DNA of 64,000 nt from Ignavibacteriota bacterium (GTDB lineage: Bacteria > Bacteroidota > Ignavibacteria > UBA10030 > UBA6906), in NCBI GenBank assembly GCA_016707525.1, contig JADJHP010000014.1:105959-169958 (forward strand). Direction: 5' to 3'. The first letter of the stretch is position 1, and each line of letters starts with the position of its first letter. The translations under genes and the position numbers were made by a program. The notes beneath the pieces are model-generated. The model saw nothing but the letters and a program-made list of their open reading frames with translations, was not told the origin of the DNA and did not search any database. This document shows, piece after piece, positions 52,852 through 62,409 of the stretch.

Positions 52852-53546
52852 AGAACTCCGATCATCCGGCCATTGTTCTGGTAAGCGGGGGGATGGATAG
52901 CTGCGTGACCACGGCGATCGCGGCGCGCGCGCACACCGGTCTTGCGTTCCTCCATGCGAATTACGGCCAGCGCACCGAAGCACGGGAACTCGCCGCATTC
53001 CATGCAATCGCAAAGCACTTCGGCGTCACCCGGACACTCGTCGTCCCGATGGAACATCTTGCTGTGATCGGTGGGTCCAGTCTCACGGATCATACCATCC
53101 CGGTCTCGCAGGCAGACCTCACCGCGACGGGCATCCCGACGTCGTACGTCCCGTTCCGCAATGCGAACATCCTTGCCGTCGCGGTAAGCTGGGCGGAAGT
53201 GATCGGTGCGCGCTCCATCTACATCGGCGCCGTGGAAGAGGATTCGTCGGGATATCCCGATTGCCGCCGTACATTCTTCGACGCGTATAATGCCATGATC
53301 ACCACCGGGACCAGGCCCGGATCAGGTATCGCCATCCAGGCCCCGCTCCTGCAGTTGTCCAAAGCAGAGATCGTGAAACGGGGCACCGAACTCGAAGCAC
53401 CGCTCGCACTCACCTGGTCCTGCTACCAGGCAGAGGATGAGGCCTGCGGTGTGTGCGACAGTTGCGCGCTCCGCCTGCGCGGGTTCCAGCAGGCGGGCAT
53501 CCCCGACCCGATCCCGTACTCGGTCCGGCCCGATCACCGTCACTAA
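52848..53546 (+). CDS. queC: 7-cyano-7-deazaguanine synthase
   Basis: A 232-residue ATP-dependent enzyme that turns 7-carboxy-7-deazaguanine into preQ0. The PP-loop is SGGMDS at residues 13-18, and the C-terminal zinc site is formed by cysteines in SCYQ, ACGVCDSC. FRNANILAVAVSWAE and YIGAVEEDSSGYPDCR are family blocks. Coupled to queE by a 4-bp overlap. QueD and QueF are not in the window. Confidence 0.97.
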   Translation: MKNSDHPAIVLVSGGMDSCVTTAIAARAHTGLAFLHANYGQRTEARELAAFHAIAKHFGVTRTLVVPMEHLAVIGGSSLTDHTIPVSQADLTATGIPTSYVPFRNANILAVAVSWAEVIGARSIYIGAVEEDSSGYPDCRRTFFDAYNAMITTGTRPGSGIAIQAPLLQLSKAEIVKRGTELEAPLALTWSCYQAEDEACGVCDSCALRLRGFQQAGIPDPIPYSVRPDHRH

Positions 53547-53557
53547 AGGAGACGCCC

Positions 53558-55081
53558 ATGCAACAGTTCAAAGACAGCATGCTGAAGCTGATCATCGAGA
53601 CGTCGACGAACCTGCCTCCGGATGCGCGGCGCGCCATCCTGGCCGCGCGTGAGCAGGAGAAGCCGGGAACACAGTCGATGCTGGCACTTGAGACCATCGC
53701 CACGAATGTGGATATGGCGTGCGGCGATGCGGCACCGATCTGCCAGGATACCGGGATGCCGACATTCGAGATCAAGACTCCTGTGGGTGCGAACCAGATC
53801 GTGATGAAAGCCGCGATACGCGAAGCGATCGCCGAAGCGACGAAACTCGGCAAGCTTCGTCCGAATGCCGTCGATTCGCTCACGGGGAAGAACAGCGGCA
53901 ACAACCTCGGCGAGGGCGCACCGGTCATCCATTTCGAGCAGTGGGAAAAGGACGAGATCGATGTGCGGCTCCTGCTGAAAGGGGGCGGGTGCGAGAACAA
54001 GAACATCCAGTACTCCCTCCCCATGGAACTGCCTCATCTCGGCCGTGCGGACCGCACGATGGACGGGATCCGCAAATGCATCCTCCATGCCGTGTGGCAG
54101 GCACAGGGCCATGGGTGTGCGGTCGGTGCGATCGGTGTGGCGATCGGCGGCGACCGGACATCCGGCTATGGCTTTGCGAAGCAGCAATTGTTCCGGTTGC
54201 TGGACGACGTGAATCCGAACCCCGAGCTGGCCAGGCTCGAGGCGTACATCATGGAGACGGCGAACGGGCTCGGCATCGGGACGATGGGTTTCGGCGGACA
54301 ATCCACGCTCATCGGCTGCAAGGTCGGATCGTATCACCGGCTGCCGGCGAGCTTCTTCGTGTCGGTCGCGTATGACTGTTGGGCATTCCGCCGTCTTGGT
54401 GTGGTGGTGGATCCGGCCACGGGCGCCATCACGCGGTGGCTCTATCGTGACGACTCTCCGGCGATCACCATGGCGCGCGGTGACGGTCTGCCGCTCACCG
54501 GCCGCGAGATCCGTCTCACGCTCCCGCTGAGCGAGACGCAGGTGCGCCAGCTCAAGGTCGGCGACGTGGTCATTCTCGATGGGGCCATGCACACCGGACG
54601 CGATGCGCTCCATCATTATCTGATGACCCATGATGCGCCGGTGAACCTCGAGGGGTCGGCGATCTATCATTGTGGTCCCGTGGCGCTGAAGAACGGCGAG
54701 ATCTGGACGATGGGAGCCGCGGGCCCGACGACAAGCGGACGGGAGGAGCCGTTCCAGGCGGACATCCTCAAGAAATTCAAGGTCCGCGCCGTGATCGGCA
54801 AGGGTGGTATGGGGGCGAAGACCCTTGCGGCGCTGCAAGAGGTCGGGGCGGTCTATCTGAACGCCATCGGCGGTGCGGCGCAGTTCTATACCCGGTGCAT
54901 CACCGGGGTCACGGGAGTGGATTTCCTCGAGTTCGGCACACCCGAAGCCATGTGGCACATCACCGTGAAGGGATTTCCGGCGATCGTGACCATGGACTCC
55001 CACGGCAAGAGCCTTCACGCGGACGTCGAACAGGCGTCCGGCAAGGTGCTCGCGACACACGCGGCGCCGGTTCAACTCTAA
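53558..55081 (+). CDS. Class I fumarate hydratase (4Fe-4S)
   Basis: A 507-residue fumarase with fused alpha (about 1-290) and beta (about 325-507) parts. The cluster ligands are Cys62 in ICQDTGMPTF, the Cys in GGGCENKN, and the Cys in LIGCKVGSY. The beta part has GPTTSGREEPF, GKGGMG and YLNAIGGAAQ. It hydrates fumarate to malate in the TCA cycle or its reductive branch, which leads to succinate and then the mut/mmd module. AAAGGAGA precedes the ATG. Confidence 0.95.
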   Translation: MQQFKDSMLKLIIETSTNLPPDARRAILAAREQEKPGTQSMLALETIATNVDMACGDAAPICQDTGMPTFEIKTPVGANQIVMKAAIREAIAEATKLGKLRPNAVDSLTGKNSGNNLGEGAPVIHFEQWEKDEIDVRLLLKGGGCENKNIQYSLPMELPHLGRADRTMDGIRKCILHAVWQAQGHGCAVGAIGVAIGGDRTSGYGFAKQQLFRLLDDVNPNPELARLEAYIMETANGLGIGTMGFGGQSTLIGCKVGSYHRLPASFFVSVAYDCWAFRRLGVVVDPATGAITRWLYRDDSPAITMARGDGLPLTGREIRLTLPLSETQVRQLKVGDVVILDGAMHTGRDALHHYLMTHDAPVNLEGSAIYHCGPVALKNGEIWTMGAAGPTTSGREEPFQADILKKFKVRAVIGKGGMGAKTLAALQEVGAVYLNAIGGAAQFYTRCITGVTGVDFLEFGTPEAMWHITVKGFPAIVTMDSHGKSLHADVEQASGKVLATHAAPVQL

Positions 55082-55123
55082 CCTCACAGACCCGCCGCGG
55101 GCGGATCGGAGCAGAAGCGTACC

Positions 55124-56830
55124 ATGAGACCTGAAATCAAACTGCATACCGTGCCTTCGATCGGCTGTGTCCAGGATATGGTCGTCCGCTCGTCACGGTA
55201 CTATGGCGGCAAACTCGCGGTCGAGGACCTCAAGCAAACGCCCATTCCACGGTTGACGTATACGGCGTTGCTGACCCATGTCTTGAAATTCGGGAAGGCG
55301 TTGCAGGACCTCGGGCTGCGTGAGGGGAGCCATATCGCCGTCATCGGAGAGAACCGGGTACAGTGGGGGCTGACCTATCTCACCTGCATGTGCTTCGGCC
55401 ATGTGGTGGTCCCGATCGATCGCAACCTGACGATCAACGACATCCTGAACATCCTCCACGAGTCCGATGCGGTGGCGGTCGTGTACTCGGACGCATTCGA
55501 GCCGATCCTCAGCGAGCGGCGCGGGTCGATGAAGAAGTTGAAGTTCTACATCAACATGGACCTGCCGGAAGAACGGGATGGTTCGCTGTCGATGCTGGAA
55601 CTCATCGAGAACAGCAACGGGCACAGCATCTCGGACCTTCCGGAGATCGATCCGGACAGGATGGCCGAGATCATCTTCACGTCGGGGTCCCTCGGGCGGG
55701 CCAAAGGGGTGATGTTGAGCCAGGGGAACCTCGCCGCCAACCTGATGAGCATGGTGCGGATGGTGTTCATTCATCCGGAGGACCGTTTCCTGTCCGTGTT
55801 GCCCATGCACCATACCTATGAATGCACCTGCGGCTTTCTCTGTCCGCTGTACACCGGCGCTTCGGTGCATTATGCGCGCTCGTTGAAGACCGTCGTGGAC
55901 GACCTGCAATCCTCGCATGCCACCATGCTGCTCGGGGTGCCGCTCCTCTTCGACAAGATGTTCAAGCGCATCTACAAGTCGATCCAGGAACGGAAGATCG
56001 CTTCGATGGTGATGGGTCCGCTCGTGAAGGTGACCGCGATCCTCGAAAAAGTCGGCTGGAAGAATTGCAAGAAGGCGGTCTTCCGTGAGATCCATGAGAA
56101 ATTCGGCGGGCACGTCCGCCTTTTCATTGCCGGCGGCGCGGCCACGGATCCGATGGTGGCGAAGGGGTTGCGGGAATTCGGCTTCACCCTGTTGCAGGGA
56201 TATGGGCTCACGGAGACGTCACCCATCCTTGCGCTCAATCGGCCCGATGCGTTCAAAGATGAGGCGGCGGGGTTGCCGTTGCCCGGCGTGACCCTGCGGA
56301 TCGACCAGCCGAACGCCGAGGGCGTGGGCGAGATCTGGGCGAAGGGGCCGAACGTGATGCTCGGGTATTACAAGAACGATGAGCTGACGCAGCAGGTGAA
56401 GGAAGGGGAGTGGTTCAAGACCGGCGATCTCGGGTTCCGGGATGAGGACGATTTCCTGCACATCGCCGGCCGGAAAAAGAACGTGATCATTTCGCGCCGG
56501 GGTGAGAACGTCTATCCCGAGGAACTGGAGGACCTGCTGCACCGGAGCGCGTACGTTCTTGAATCGATGGTGTATGGCGAACCGGACGAGAAGCATGATG
56601 AGATCATCGCGGCGCTGATCGTGCCCGATGCCGAGGCGTTCATTGAATATGCGGAGACGCGTGGTGTGCAGATCACGGATGCATTGATCCGGGAGGTGAT
56701 CGCGGAGGAGGTTGCGAAAGTGAATGCCGAGGTGGCCGCATTCAAGCAGATCCGGAAGTTCTATGTCCGCGACCACGAGTTTGAAAAGACGACGACGCAG
56801 AAGGTGAAGCGGTATCTCGTGCACAAGTAG
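55124..56830 (+). CDS. AMP-forming acyl-CoA synthetase (long-chain type)
   Basis: A 568-residue adenylate-forming enzyme. The P-loop is FTSGSLGRAKGVML (about 185-198), where Thr-Gly of the usual TSGTTG is Ser-Leu; GYGLTETSP, GEWFKTGDLG and the catalytic-lysine region KTTTQKVKRY follow. Pattern and length fit long-chain fatty acid-CoA ligases. No signal peptide. The 42-bp gap after fumarase has no clear terminator. Confidence 0.93.
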   Translation: MRPEIKLHTVPSIGCVQDMVVRSSRYYGGKLAVEDLKQTPIPRLTYTALLTHVLKFGKALQDLGLREGSHIAVIGENRVQWGLTYLTCMCFGHVVVPIDRNLTINDILNILHESDAVAVVYSDAFEPILSERRGSMKKLKFYINMDLPEERDGSLSMLELIENSNGHSISDLPEIDPDRMAEIIFTSGSLGRAKGVMLSQGNLAANLMSMVRMVFIHPEDRFLSVLPMHHTYECTCGFLCPLYTGASVHYARSLKTVVDDLQSSHATMLLGVPLLFDKMFKRIYKSIQERKIASMVMGPLVKVTAILEKVGWKNCKKAVFREIHEKFGGHVRLFIAGGAATDPMVAKGLREFGFTLLQGYGLTETSPILALNRPDAFKDEAAGLPLPGVTLRIDQPNAEGVGEIWAKGPNVMLGYYKNDELTQQVKEGEWFKTGDLGFRDEDDFLHIAGRKKNVIISRRGENVYPEELEDLLHRSAYVLESMVYGEPDEKHDEIIAALIVPDAEAFIEYAETRGVQITDALIREVIAEEVAKVNAEVAAFKQIRKFYVRDHEFEKTTTQKVKRYLVHK

Positions 56831-57005
56831 TGGTGCATAGTTTTGTGCATCTGTGCATGGATGTATCCTATGTCTACACAGTGGTGCCACCTCATGCCGC
56901 AAAATCGCGCGCGTTCGCGGTTCGCCCATGGCGTGATTTTTGCATACTCTTTCGTTGCCGATGCCTCAGTGGAGGTCGGCAGGACGACAGAAAGGGGATG
57001 GTGCC

Positions 57006-57236
57006 ATGACAAGCAACGGTGTAGCGGGTGGTGCGATGCAGACCTTTTCCGCAGTTCCGCCTGAACGTGTTTCCGAACACACGACGGTCAAGACCGTAAA
57101 GGCGCAGCTGCCGGAACAGAAGGTAGAGGATGCCCGCGTGAATGAACCTGCACGGCAGATACCGGCGCAGGTGTACAACAGTCACGGCGAGGTGATCCCC
57201 AGTCCCTCAAGTCCGGAAACGGACAGAACCGCCTGA
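57006..57236 (+). CDS. Small hydrophilic protein of unknown function
   Basis: A 76-residue, Pro/Glu/Val-rich protein, probably disordered, with no cysteine and no membrane segment. I recognise no family. It has a GGGGATGG ribosome site before the ATG at 57006 and an excellent intrinsic terminator 22 bp after its stop, so it is very likely expressed as its own short transcript. The 175-bp region upstream has three GTGCAT copies at 56833-56858. Confidence 0.65.
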   Translation: MTSNGVAGGAMQTFSAVPPERVSEHTTVKTVKAQLPEQKVEDARVNEPARQIPAQVYNSHGEVIPSPSSPETDRTA

Positions 57237-57257
57237 CCGGCGGAATATCAACCTCTC

Positions 57258-57294
57258 ACGGCGGCTCGTACATGCGGGCCGCCGTTTTTATTTT
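57258..57294 (+). terminator. Intrinsic terminator before the nuo operon
   Basis: Stem CGGCGGC / GCCGCCG (57259-57265 and 57278-57284, plus an A-T pair) with a 12-base loop, followed by TTTTTATTTT. Confidence 0.9.
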
Positions 57295-57329
57295 CCGCCG
57301 TTCCGTCCGGGTACCGGCGGTTCTTCGGG

Positions 57330-57358
57330 TTGACATTCCTGAGCATTCTGTTTATATT
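57330..57358 (+). promoter_or_regulatory. Sigma-70-type promoter of the nuo operon
   Basis: TTGACA (57330-57335) and TATATT (57353-57358) are separated by exactly 17 bases, close to consensus, 77 bp before the nuoA start and directly after the upstream terminator. Confidence 0.7.
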
Positions 57359-57435
57359 GGGGTACATTTTACGCGTCACCAGCGCTGTACTTCTCACTAA
57401 CCCTCTCACCTCGCGGTATCCGGAGGTCCTGATTC

Positions 57436-57873
57436 ATGCTCACCGAGTTTGGTCGGGTTCTGCTATTCATTCTCGTAGGAGCGGTGTTCGTCGCCCTCGG
57501 TCTGGTCACAGCCTGGTTGTTGCGCCCCTCCCGCCCCTATCCCAGCAAGAATTCAACGTATGAATGCGGCGAAACACCGGTCGGCGATACCCGCATCCGG
57601 TTCAATATCCGGTTCTACGTCATTGCCCTCATCTTCGTGATCTTCGATGTGGAGGTCGTCTTCCTGTTCCCCTGGGCCCTGGTCTATAGGTCTCTGGGCT
57701 GGTTCGCCTTCGTCGAAATGCTGGTGTTCCTTTCGATCCTGATCGCCGGCTACGCGTATGTCTGGAGGAATGGGGATCTGGATTGGGACCGCCCGGCACC
57801 GCGCATCCCGCGGTATGAGCGCGGGTTCGGGGTCCGCGAGACGCCTCTCACTGAAGAAGAACTAGTGGTATAA
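57436..57873 (+). CDS. nuoA: NADH-quinone oxidoreductase subunit A
   Basis: A 145-residue membrane subunit of complex I with three helices. The signature is STYECGETPVGDTRIRFNIRFYVIAL, here split as YECGETPVGD and RFNIRFYVIAL, and IFDVEVVFLFPWAL. It is the first gene of the nuo run and has a 25-residue hydrophilic tail ending LTEEELVV. The nuoB gene starts 10 bp later. Confidence 0.96.
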   Translation: MLTEFGRVLLFILVGAVFVALGLVTAWLLRPSRPYPSKNSTYECGETPVGDTRIRFNIRFYVIALIFVIFDVEVVFLFPWALVYRSLGWFAFVEMLVFLSILIAGYAYVWRNGDLDWDRPAPRIPRYERGFGVRETPLTEEELVV

Positions 57874-57883
57874 CGGAACGACG

Positions 57884-58378
57884 ATGGGACTTCTGGATCA
57901 GCGTTTTGAGAACGGCAATGTGGTCATCACATCCGTCGATACTCTCCTCGCCTGGGCGCGCCTCTCGTCCGTGTGGCCCATGCAGTTCGGGCTGGCGTGC
58001 TGCGCCATTGAAATGATGGCCACCGGCGCTTCGCACTACGACCTCGACCGCTTCGGCACCTTCTTCCGCGGGTCACCCCGGCAGTCCGATGCCATGATCG
58101 TGGCAGGGACCGTCACCCTGAAGATGGCGACACGCATCAAGACCCTCTACGATCAGATGGCCGAGCCGCGGTATGTCATCTCCATGGGGAGCTGCTCCAA
58201 CTGCGGCGGCCCCTACTGGGAACATGGGTACCACGTCCTCAAAGGCGTGGACCGCATCATCCCGGTGGACGTCTACATCCCGGGGTGTCCGCCCCGGCCG
58301 GAGGCGTTGCTCGAAGGTCTTCTCAAACTGAAGGAGAAGATCCGTAACGAACGCCTGATCATCAAGAAGCCGGCGTGA
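57884..58378 (+). CDS. nuoB: NADH-quinone oxidoreductase subunit B
   Basis: A 164-residue peripheral-arm subunit that binds iron-sulfur cluster N2. The ligands are the tandem cysteines in GLACCAIEMM, the Cys in GSCSNCGGPYW and the Cys in IPGCPPRPEAL. GTVTLKMA is also typical. It passes electrons to quinone at the NuoD interface. Confidence 0.98.
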   Translation: MGLLDQRFENGNVVITSVDTLLAWARLSSVWPMQFGLACCAIEMMATGASHYDLDRFGTFFRGSPRQSDAMIVAGTVTLKMATRIKTLYDQMAEPRYVISMGSCSNCGGPYWEHGYHVLKGVDRIIPVDVYIPGCPPRPEALLEGLLKLKEKIRNERLIIKKPA

Positions 58379-58409
58379 CGATCAGCCCATCCACGTATCC
58401 GCAAAGACC

Positions 58410-58889
58410 ATGATCCCCCAAGAATTCTTCGACCTGCTCAAGTCCACCTTCGGTGATGCGATCCTGGAAGCGAAACTGGACGGCGTGTTCGATCCGTTCA
58501 TCACCGTCGCCCCGGACCGTATGCCCGAGGTCGGCCGCTTCCTGCGCGACAACGAGAAGACGCTCTGCGACAGCCTGATGTGTCTCAGCGGCGTGGACCT
58601 GACCAAAGGGAAGCTCGGCGTGGTATATCACCTCCACTCCACCAAGTTCAATCACAAGATCGTCCTGAAGGCCACCGTCACGGTCGAACAACCGCACGTG
58701 GGGTCCGTCGAAGCGGTCTGGAAGACGGCCAACTGGCATGAGCGCGAAGCCTACGATATGTTCGGGATCGTGTTCGACGGCCACCCTGACCTGCGCCGCA
58801 TCCTGATGCCCGATGATTGGGATGGGTATCCGCTCCGCAAGGACTATCAGGTCCCCGAGTTCTACAATGGCATGAAGGTACCGTACTAA
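58410..58889 (+). CDS. nuoC: NADH-quinone oxidoreductase subunit C
   Basis: A 159-residue 30-kDa-type subunit. The signature is WHEREAYDMFGIVFDGHPDLRRILM, in parts WHEREAYDMFGI and HPDLRRILMPDDW, with YPLRKDYQ. It is separate from NuoD, not fused. The stop overlaps the nuoD start (TAATG). Confidence 0.96.
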   Translation: MIPQEFFDLLKSTFGDAILEAKLDGVFDPFITVAPDRMPEVGRFLRDNEKTLCDSLMCLSGVDLTKGKLGVVYHLHSTKFNHKIVLKATVTVEQPHVGSVEAVWKTANWHEREAYDMFGIVFDGHPDLRRILMPDDWDGYPLRKDYQVPEFYNGMKVPY

Positions 58890-60070
58890 TGGACGTTATC
58901 GTGACCGACGTTGAGAAGGGACGCCGTCCCTCAACCGTCCCCGGACTCGGGCGCCAGCTCCGTTCGGAAGAGATGGTCATCAGCATGGGCCCCCAGCATC
59001 CTTCCACCCACGGCGTGCTCCGTCTGGAGCTCGTGGTGGATGGCGAGATCGTGGTGGATGTGATCCCGCACATCGGCTATCTGCACCGGTGCTTCGAGAA
59101 GCACTGCGAGCACATGTCCAACTACCAGCAGATCGTGCCGTACACCGACCGCATGGACTACGTCGCGGCGATGAGCAGTGAGTTCGGCTATGTCGTGGCG
59201 ATGGAGAAGATGCTCAAGATCCAGGTGCCGGAGCGTGTCGAGGTCATCCGCGTGATCATGGCGGAGTTCTCACGCATCGTCAGCCATCAGATCGCGATCG
59301 GGACGTATGGCCTGGACATCGGCGCGTTCACCCCGTTCCTGTTCTGCATGCGCGACCGCGAGCACATCCTGGACATCATCGAGGAGACCTGCGGCGCCCG
59401 GCTGCTGTACAATTATAACTGGATCGGCGGCCTCTCGCACGACGTGAAGCCTGATTTTCAACAGAAGGTCCGCGAGTTCTGCACGTACTTCAAGCCGAAC
59501 ATCGTCGAATTGAACAACCTGCTGTCCTTCAACAAGATCTTCGTGGAACGCACGGCCAATGTCGGCGTGCTGCCCGCCGAGGTGGCGATCAACTACGGCG
59601 CGAGCGGACCGGTACTCCGGGGTTCGGGTGTGGCATGGGACCTCCGGAAGAACGATCCCTATTCGATCTACGACCGGTTCGACTTCGATATCCCGGTCGG
59701 TACCGGCGAACGCGGGAAGGTGGGTGATTGCTGGGACCGGTACATGGTGCGTGCGCGGGAGATGGAACAGAGCGTGCGGATCATCGAGCAGGCCGTGGAG
59801 ATGCTTCCGGCAGGCGACGTGCAGTCCGCGATCCCCAAACGCATCCGTCCCGAGGCCGGCGAGATCTACGTCCGCACCGAGACCCCGAAGGGTGAATTGG
59901 GGTATTACATCATTGCGGACGGCACGGCGAGTCCGGCGCGCGTGAAGGTGCGCCCGCCGTGTTTCGTGAACCTCTCCGCGCTGCCGTCGATGTGCCGCGG
60001 ATCGATGATCGCCGATGTGGTGGCGATCCTGGGGAGCATCGATATCGTCCTCGGCGAAGTCGACCGTTAA
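58889..60070 (+). CDS. nuoD: NADH-quinone oxidoreductase subunit D
   Basis: A 393-residue 49-kDa subunit that forms the quinone site with NuoB. Hallmarks are MGPQHPSTHGVLRLEL, GYLHRCFEKHCEH and DYVAAMSSEFGY at the N-terminus and PGDVQSAIPK-like APAGDVQS with the closing LGEVDR. Start overlaps nuoC by one base. Confidence 0.97.
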   Translation: MDVIVTDVEKGRRPSTVPGLGRQLRSEEMVISMGPQHPSTHGVLRLELVVDGEIVVDVIPHIGYLHRCFEKHCEHMSNYQQIVPYTDRMDYVAAMSSEFGYVVAMEKMLKIQVPERVEVIRVIMAEFSRIVSHQIAIGTYGLDIGAFTPFLFCMRDREHILDIIEETCGARLLYNYNWIGGLSHDVKPDFQQKVREFCTYFKPNIVELNNLLSFNKIFVERTANVGVLPAEVAINYGASGPVLRGSGVAWDLRKNDPYSIYDRFDFDIPVGTGERGKVGDCWDRYMVRAREMEQSVRIIEQAVEMLPAGDVQSAIPKRIRPEAGEIYVRTETPKGELGYYIIADGTASPARVKVRPPCFVNLSALPSMCRGSMIADVVAILGSIDIVLGEVDR

Positions 60071-60103
60071 CAACGAGCTCTGAACTGCGGGCATTGATCA
60101 TCT

Positions 60104-61135
60104 ATGAAAACTGAACTGCTCAACCTCATCTCCAACGAGGTGCTGGTGTACACCCTGATGGCGGTGGTGCCGCTGCTCTTTGTGATCCCGTTCGCGCTGT
60201 TCGCCGTGTGGTGGGAACGCAAGATCTCGGCGCACATGCAGGACCGTCTCGGCCCGATGCTCACCGGTGGGTGGCATGGCTGGGCGCAGACGATCGCGGA
60301 CATCGCCAAGCTGATCCAGAAGGAAGACATCATCCCGACGGCGGCGGACCGGAAACTGTTCGTCCTCGCACCGTATGTGGTGTTCGTCGGATCGTATGCG
60401 GCCTATGCCGCGATCCCGTTCGCAGCGGCGTATGTCGGCGCGGAGATCAATGTCGGGTTGTTCTATATCATCTCGATCTCGTCGCTCGTCGTGATCGGCC
60501 TGCTGATGGCGGGTTGGGCATCCAACAACAAATGGTCGTTGTATGGTTCGCTCCGTTCGGCCGCACAGATCATCAGCTATGAGATCCCCGTCGCCCTGGC
60601 GCTCCTGGCCGCGGTGATGGTGGCGGGCACCTTCGACATGCAGGAGATCAACCGCCTGCAGTCCGGCTCGATCCTCGACTGGTTCATCTTCCAGAAATTC
60701 CCCTTCCTGTTCCTCGCGGGCATCATCTACTTCGTGGCCTCGCTGGCAGAAGTGAACCGCACGCCGTTCGATCTCCCGGAATCGGAATCCGAGCTCGTGG
60801 GCGGGTATCACACGGAGTACGGCGGGATGCGCTTCGCGCTGTTGTTCCTTTCGGAATATGCCAACATGTTCGCGGTCAGCGCGATCCTGGTGACCCTGTT
60901 CTTCGGCGGCTGGGGGAGCCCGTTCGGGACGTTCCTCTCCGGTGCATGGTACTTCGATCTCAGCTGGTTCGTGCTGAAGAGCATGGTGGTGATCTTTGTT
61001 CAGATGTGGCTTCGCTGGACCCTTCCGCGCCTGCGCGTGGACCAGCTCATGTATGTGGGATGGAAGGTGTTGATCCCGTTCTCGTTCGTGATCATCCTGG
61101 GCATTGGTGCCTGGGTGCTTGCGGCCGGACACTAA
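60104..61135 (+). CDS. nuoH: NADH-quinone oxidoreductase subunit H
   Basis: A 343-residue membrane subunit with about eight helices. Motifs include WERKISAHMQDRLGPM, ADIAKLIQKEDIIP and FDLPESESELVGGYHTEYGGMR, the last in loop form around the quinone cavity. It follows nuoD directly, where many genomes have nuoE, F and G. Confidence 0.97.
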   Translation: MKTELLNLISNEVLVYTLMAVVPLLFVIPFALFAVWWERKISAHMQDRLGPMLTGGWHGWAQTIADIAKLIQKEDIIPTAADRKLFVLAPYVVFVGSYAAYAAIPFAAAYVGAEINVGLFYIISISSLVVIGLLMAGWASNNKWSLYGSLRSAAQIISYEIPVALALLAAVMVAGTFDMQEINRLQSGSILDWFIFQKFPFLFLAGIIYFVASLAEVNRTPFDLPESESELVGGYHTEYGGMRFALLFLSEYANMFAVSAILVTLFFGGWGSPFGTFLSGAWYFDLSWFVLKSMVVIFVQMWLRWTLPRLRVDQLMYVGWKVLIPFSFVIILGIGAWVLAAGH

Positions 61136-61198
61136 ACGTCACCGGCGCCGCCGCGAACGCGGCGGGGCCTGACATGTGCAACGAATGGACCTGAAGTA

Positions 61199-61885
61199 AT
61201 GAGCAGGTATTTCCGCAATATCTGGGACGGCGTTTGGACCGTTCTGATCGGCATGAAGATCACGTGGGCCCATCTCTTTACACGGGCCGTCACGATCCAG
61301 TATCCGGCCGTGAAGGTGAAGCTCCCCGAGCGCGCCCGCAACCGTCTGTATGTGAACATGGACGACTGCATCGGGTGCGACCAGTGCTCGATGGCGTGCC
61401 CGGTGAACTGCATCACGATCGAAACGATCAAATCCACGCCCGATGTGGACCTCGGCCTCACGTCGGTGGGAACGAAGAAGCGGTTGTACGTTCCGCGGTT
61501 CGACATCGACATCGCCAAGTGCTGCTACTGCGGCCTGTGCGTTGCGCCGTGTCCGACCGAGTGCATCACCATGACGGATGTGTACGAGTTTTCCGAGTTC
61601 GACCGTCAGGCCCTCATGTATAACTTCGCGACCATGACCACGCAGGACATCGATGCTGCGAAGTCACGGCTTGCGGCCTATGACAAAGAGCAGGCGGCGA
61701 AGAAGGCCGCTGCGGCCGCGGCTGCGGCTGCAGCGAAGGCTGCGGCACCCGCGCCTGCAACGGCGGCAGCTCCCGCCGCCGCCCCGGCAGGTCCATCTCT
61801 ACCGTTGGCTGTACCGCCGGCCGCACCGCCAGCAGCTCCGCCGGCCACACCGCCGGCACCGCCACAGCAAGAAACCAACTCCTGA
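61199..61885 (+). CDS. nuoI: NADH-quinone oxidoreductase subunit I with Ala/Pro tail
   Basis: A 228-residue ferredoxin-like subunit. Two 4Fe-4S motifs: C57-x2-C60-x2-C63-x3-C67 and C108-x2-C111-x2-C114-x3-C118. The core ends near residue 165; a further ~60 residues of almost only Ala and Pro follow (poly-Ala with Lys, then Pro-Ala-Pro repeats). The tail is unusual for NuoI and probably disordered. GC content rises in this stretch. Confidence 0.95.
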   Translation: MSRYFRNIWDGVWTVLIGMKITWAHLFTRAVTIQYPAVKVKLPERARNRLYVNMDDCIGCDQCSMACPVNCITIETIKSTPDVDLGLTSVGTKKRLYVPRFDIDIAKCCYCGLCVAPCPTECITMTDVYEFSEFDRQALMYNFATMTTQDIDAAKSRLAAYDKEQAAKKAAAAAAAAAAKAAAPAPATAAAPAAAPAGPSLPLAVPPAAPPAAPPATPPAPPQQETNS

Positions 61886-61890
61886 CCCCT

Positions 61891-62394
61891 ATGGATACGT
61901 TCGACATCATCTTTTACGTCTTTGCGGCCGTCACGATCGTTTCCGCGTTCGTCGTGGTGTTCACGAAGAACATCATGTACGCGGCCTTCTCGCTGCTCTT
62001 CACGTTCATCGGGGTCGCGGCCCTCTACGTGCTGCTGCACGCGGATTTCCTCGCCGTGACCCAGATCCTGATCTACGTCGGCGGCATCCTCGTGCTGCTC
62101 CTGTTCGGCGTGATGTTGACGAACAACGTGGTGAGTGTGGACATCAAGACCGGCACGCTGAACACGATCCCGGCGCTGGTCGGCGCGGCCGTCATGGCAG
62201 GCTCGCTCGCCGCGGTGTTCTACATGACCTGGAGCACCGTGGTCGAGCCGGCGACGGCCCCGACCGCGACCACGCGCGCGATCGGCGAACTCCTGATGAC
62301 CGGGTATGCACTGCCCTTCGAGGTGGCGTCGGTGGTACTCCTTGCAGCTCTGATCGGCGCCGCGCTGATGGCACGCCGCACTCGTAAACCGTAA
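61891..62394 (+). CDS. nuoJ: NADH-quinone oxidoreductase subunit J
   Basis: A 167-residue, five-helix membrane subunit. The conserved region is NIMYAAFSLLFTFIGVAALY followed by HADFLAVTQILIYVGGILVL. Starts 5 bp after nuoI. Confidence 0.95.
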   Translation: MDTFDIIFYVFAAVTIVSAFVVVFTKNIMYAAFSLLFTFIGVAALYVLLHADFLAVTQILIYVGGILVLLLFGVMLTNNVVSVDIKTGTLNTIPALVGAAVMAGSLAAVFYMTWSTVVEPATAPTATTRAIGELLMTGYALPFEVASVVLLAALIGAALMARRTRKP

Positions 62395-62409
62395 CCCGGA
62401 CCCAGACCC

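Noticed and set aside
56833..56858. Three GTGCAT copies as a repeat array or operator
   Set aside because: The copies are only six bases and irregularly spaced (12 and 8 bp); not enough to call.
60098..61132. Minus-strand frame opposite nuoH
   Set aside because: Exact shadow of nuoH; highly charged sequence with no fold pattern.
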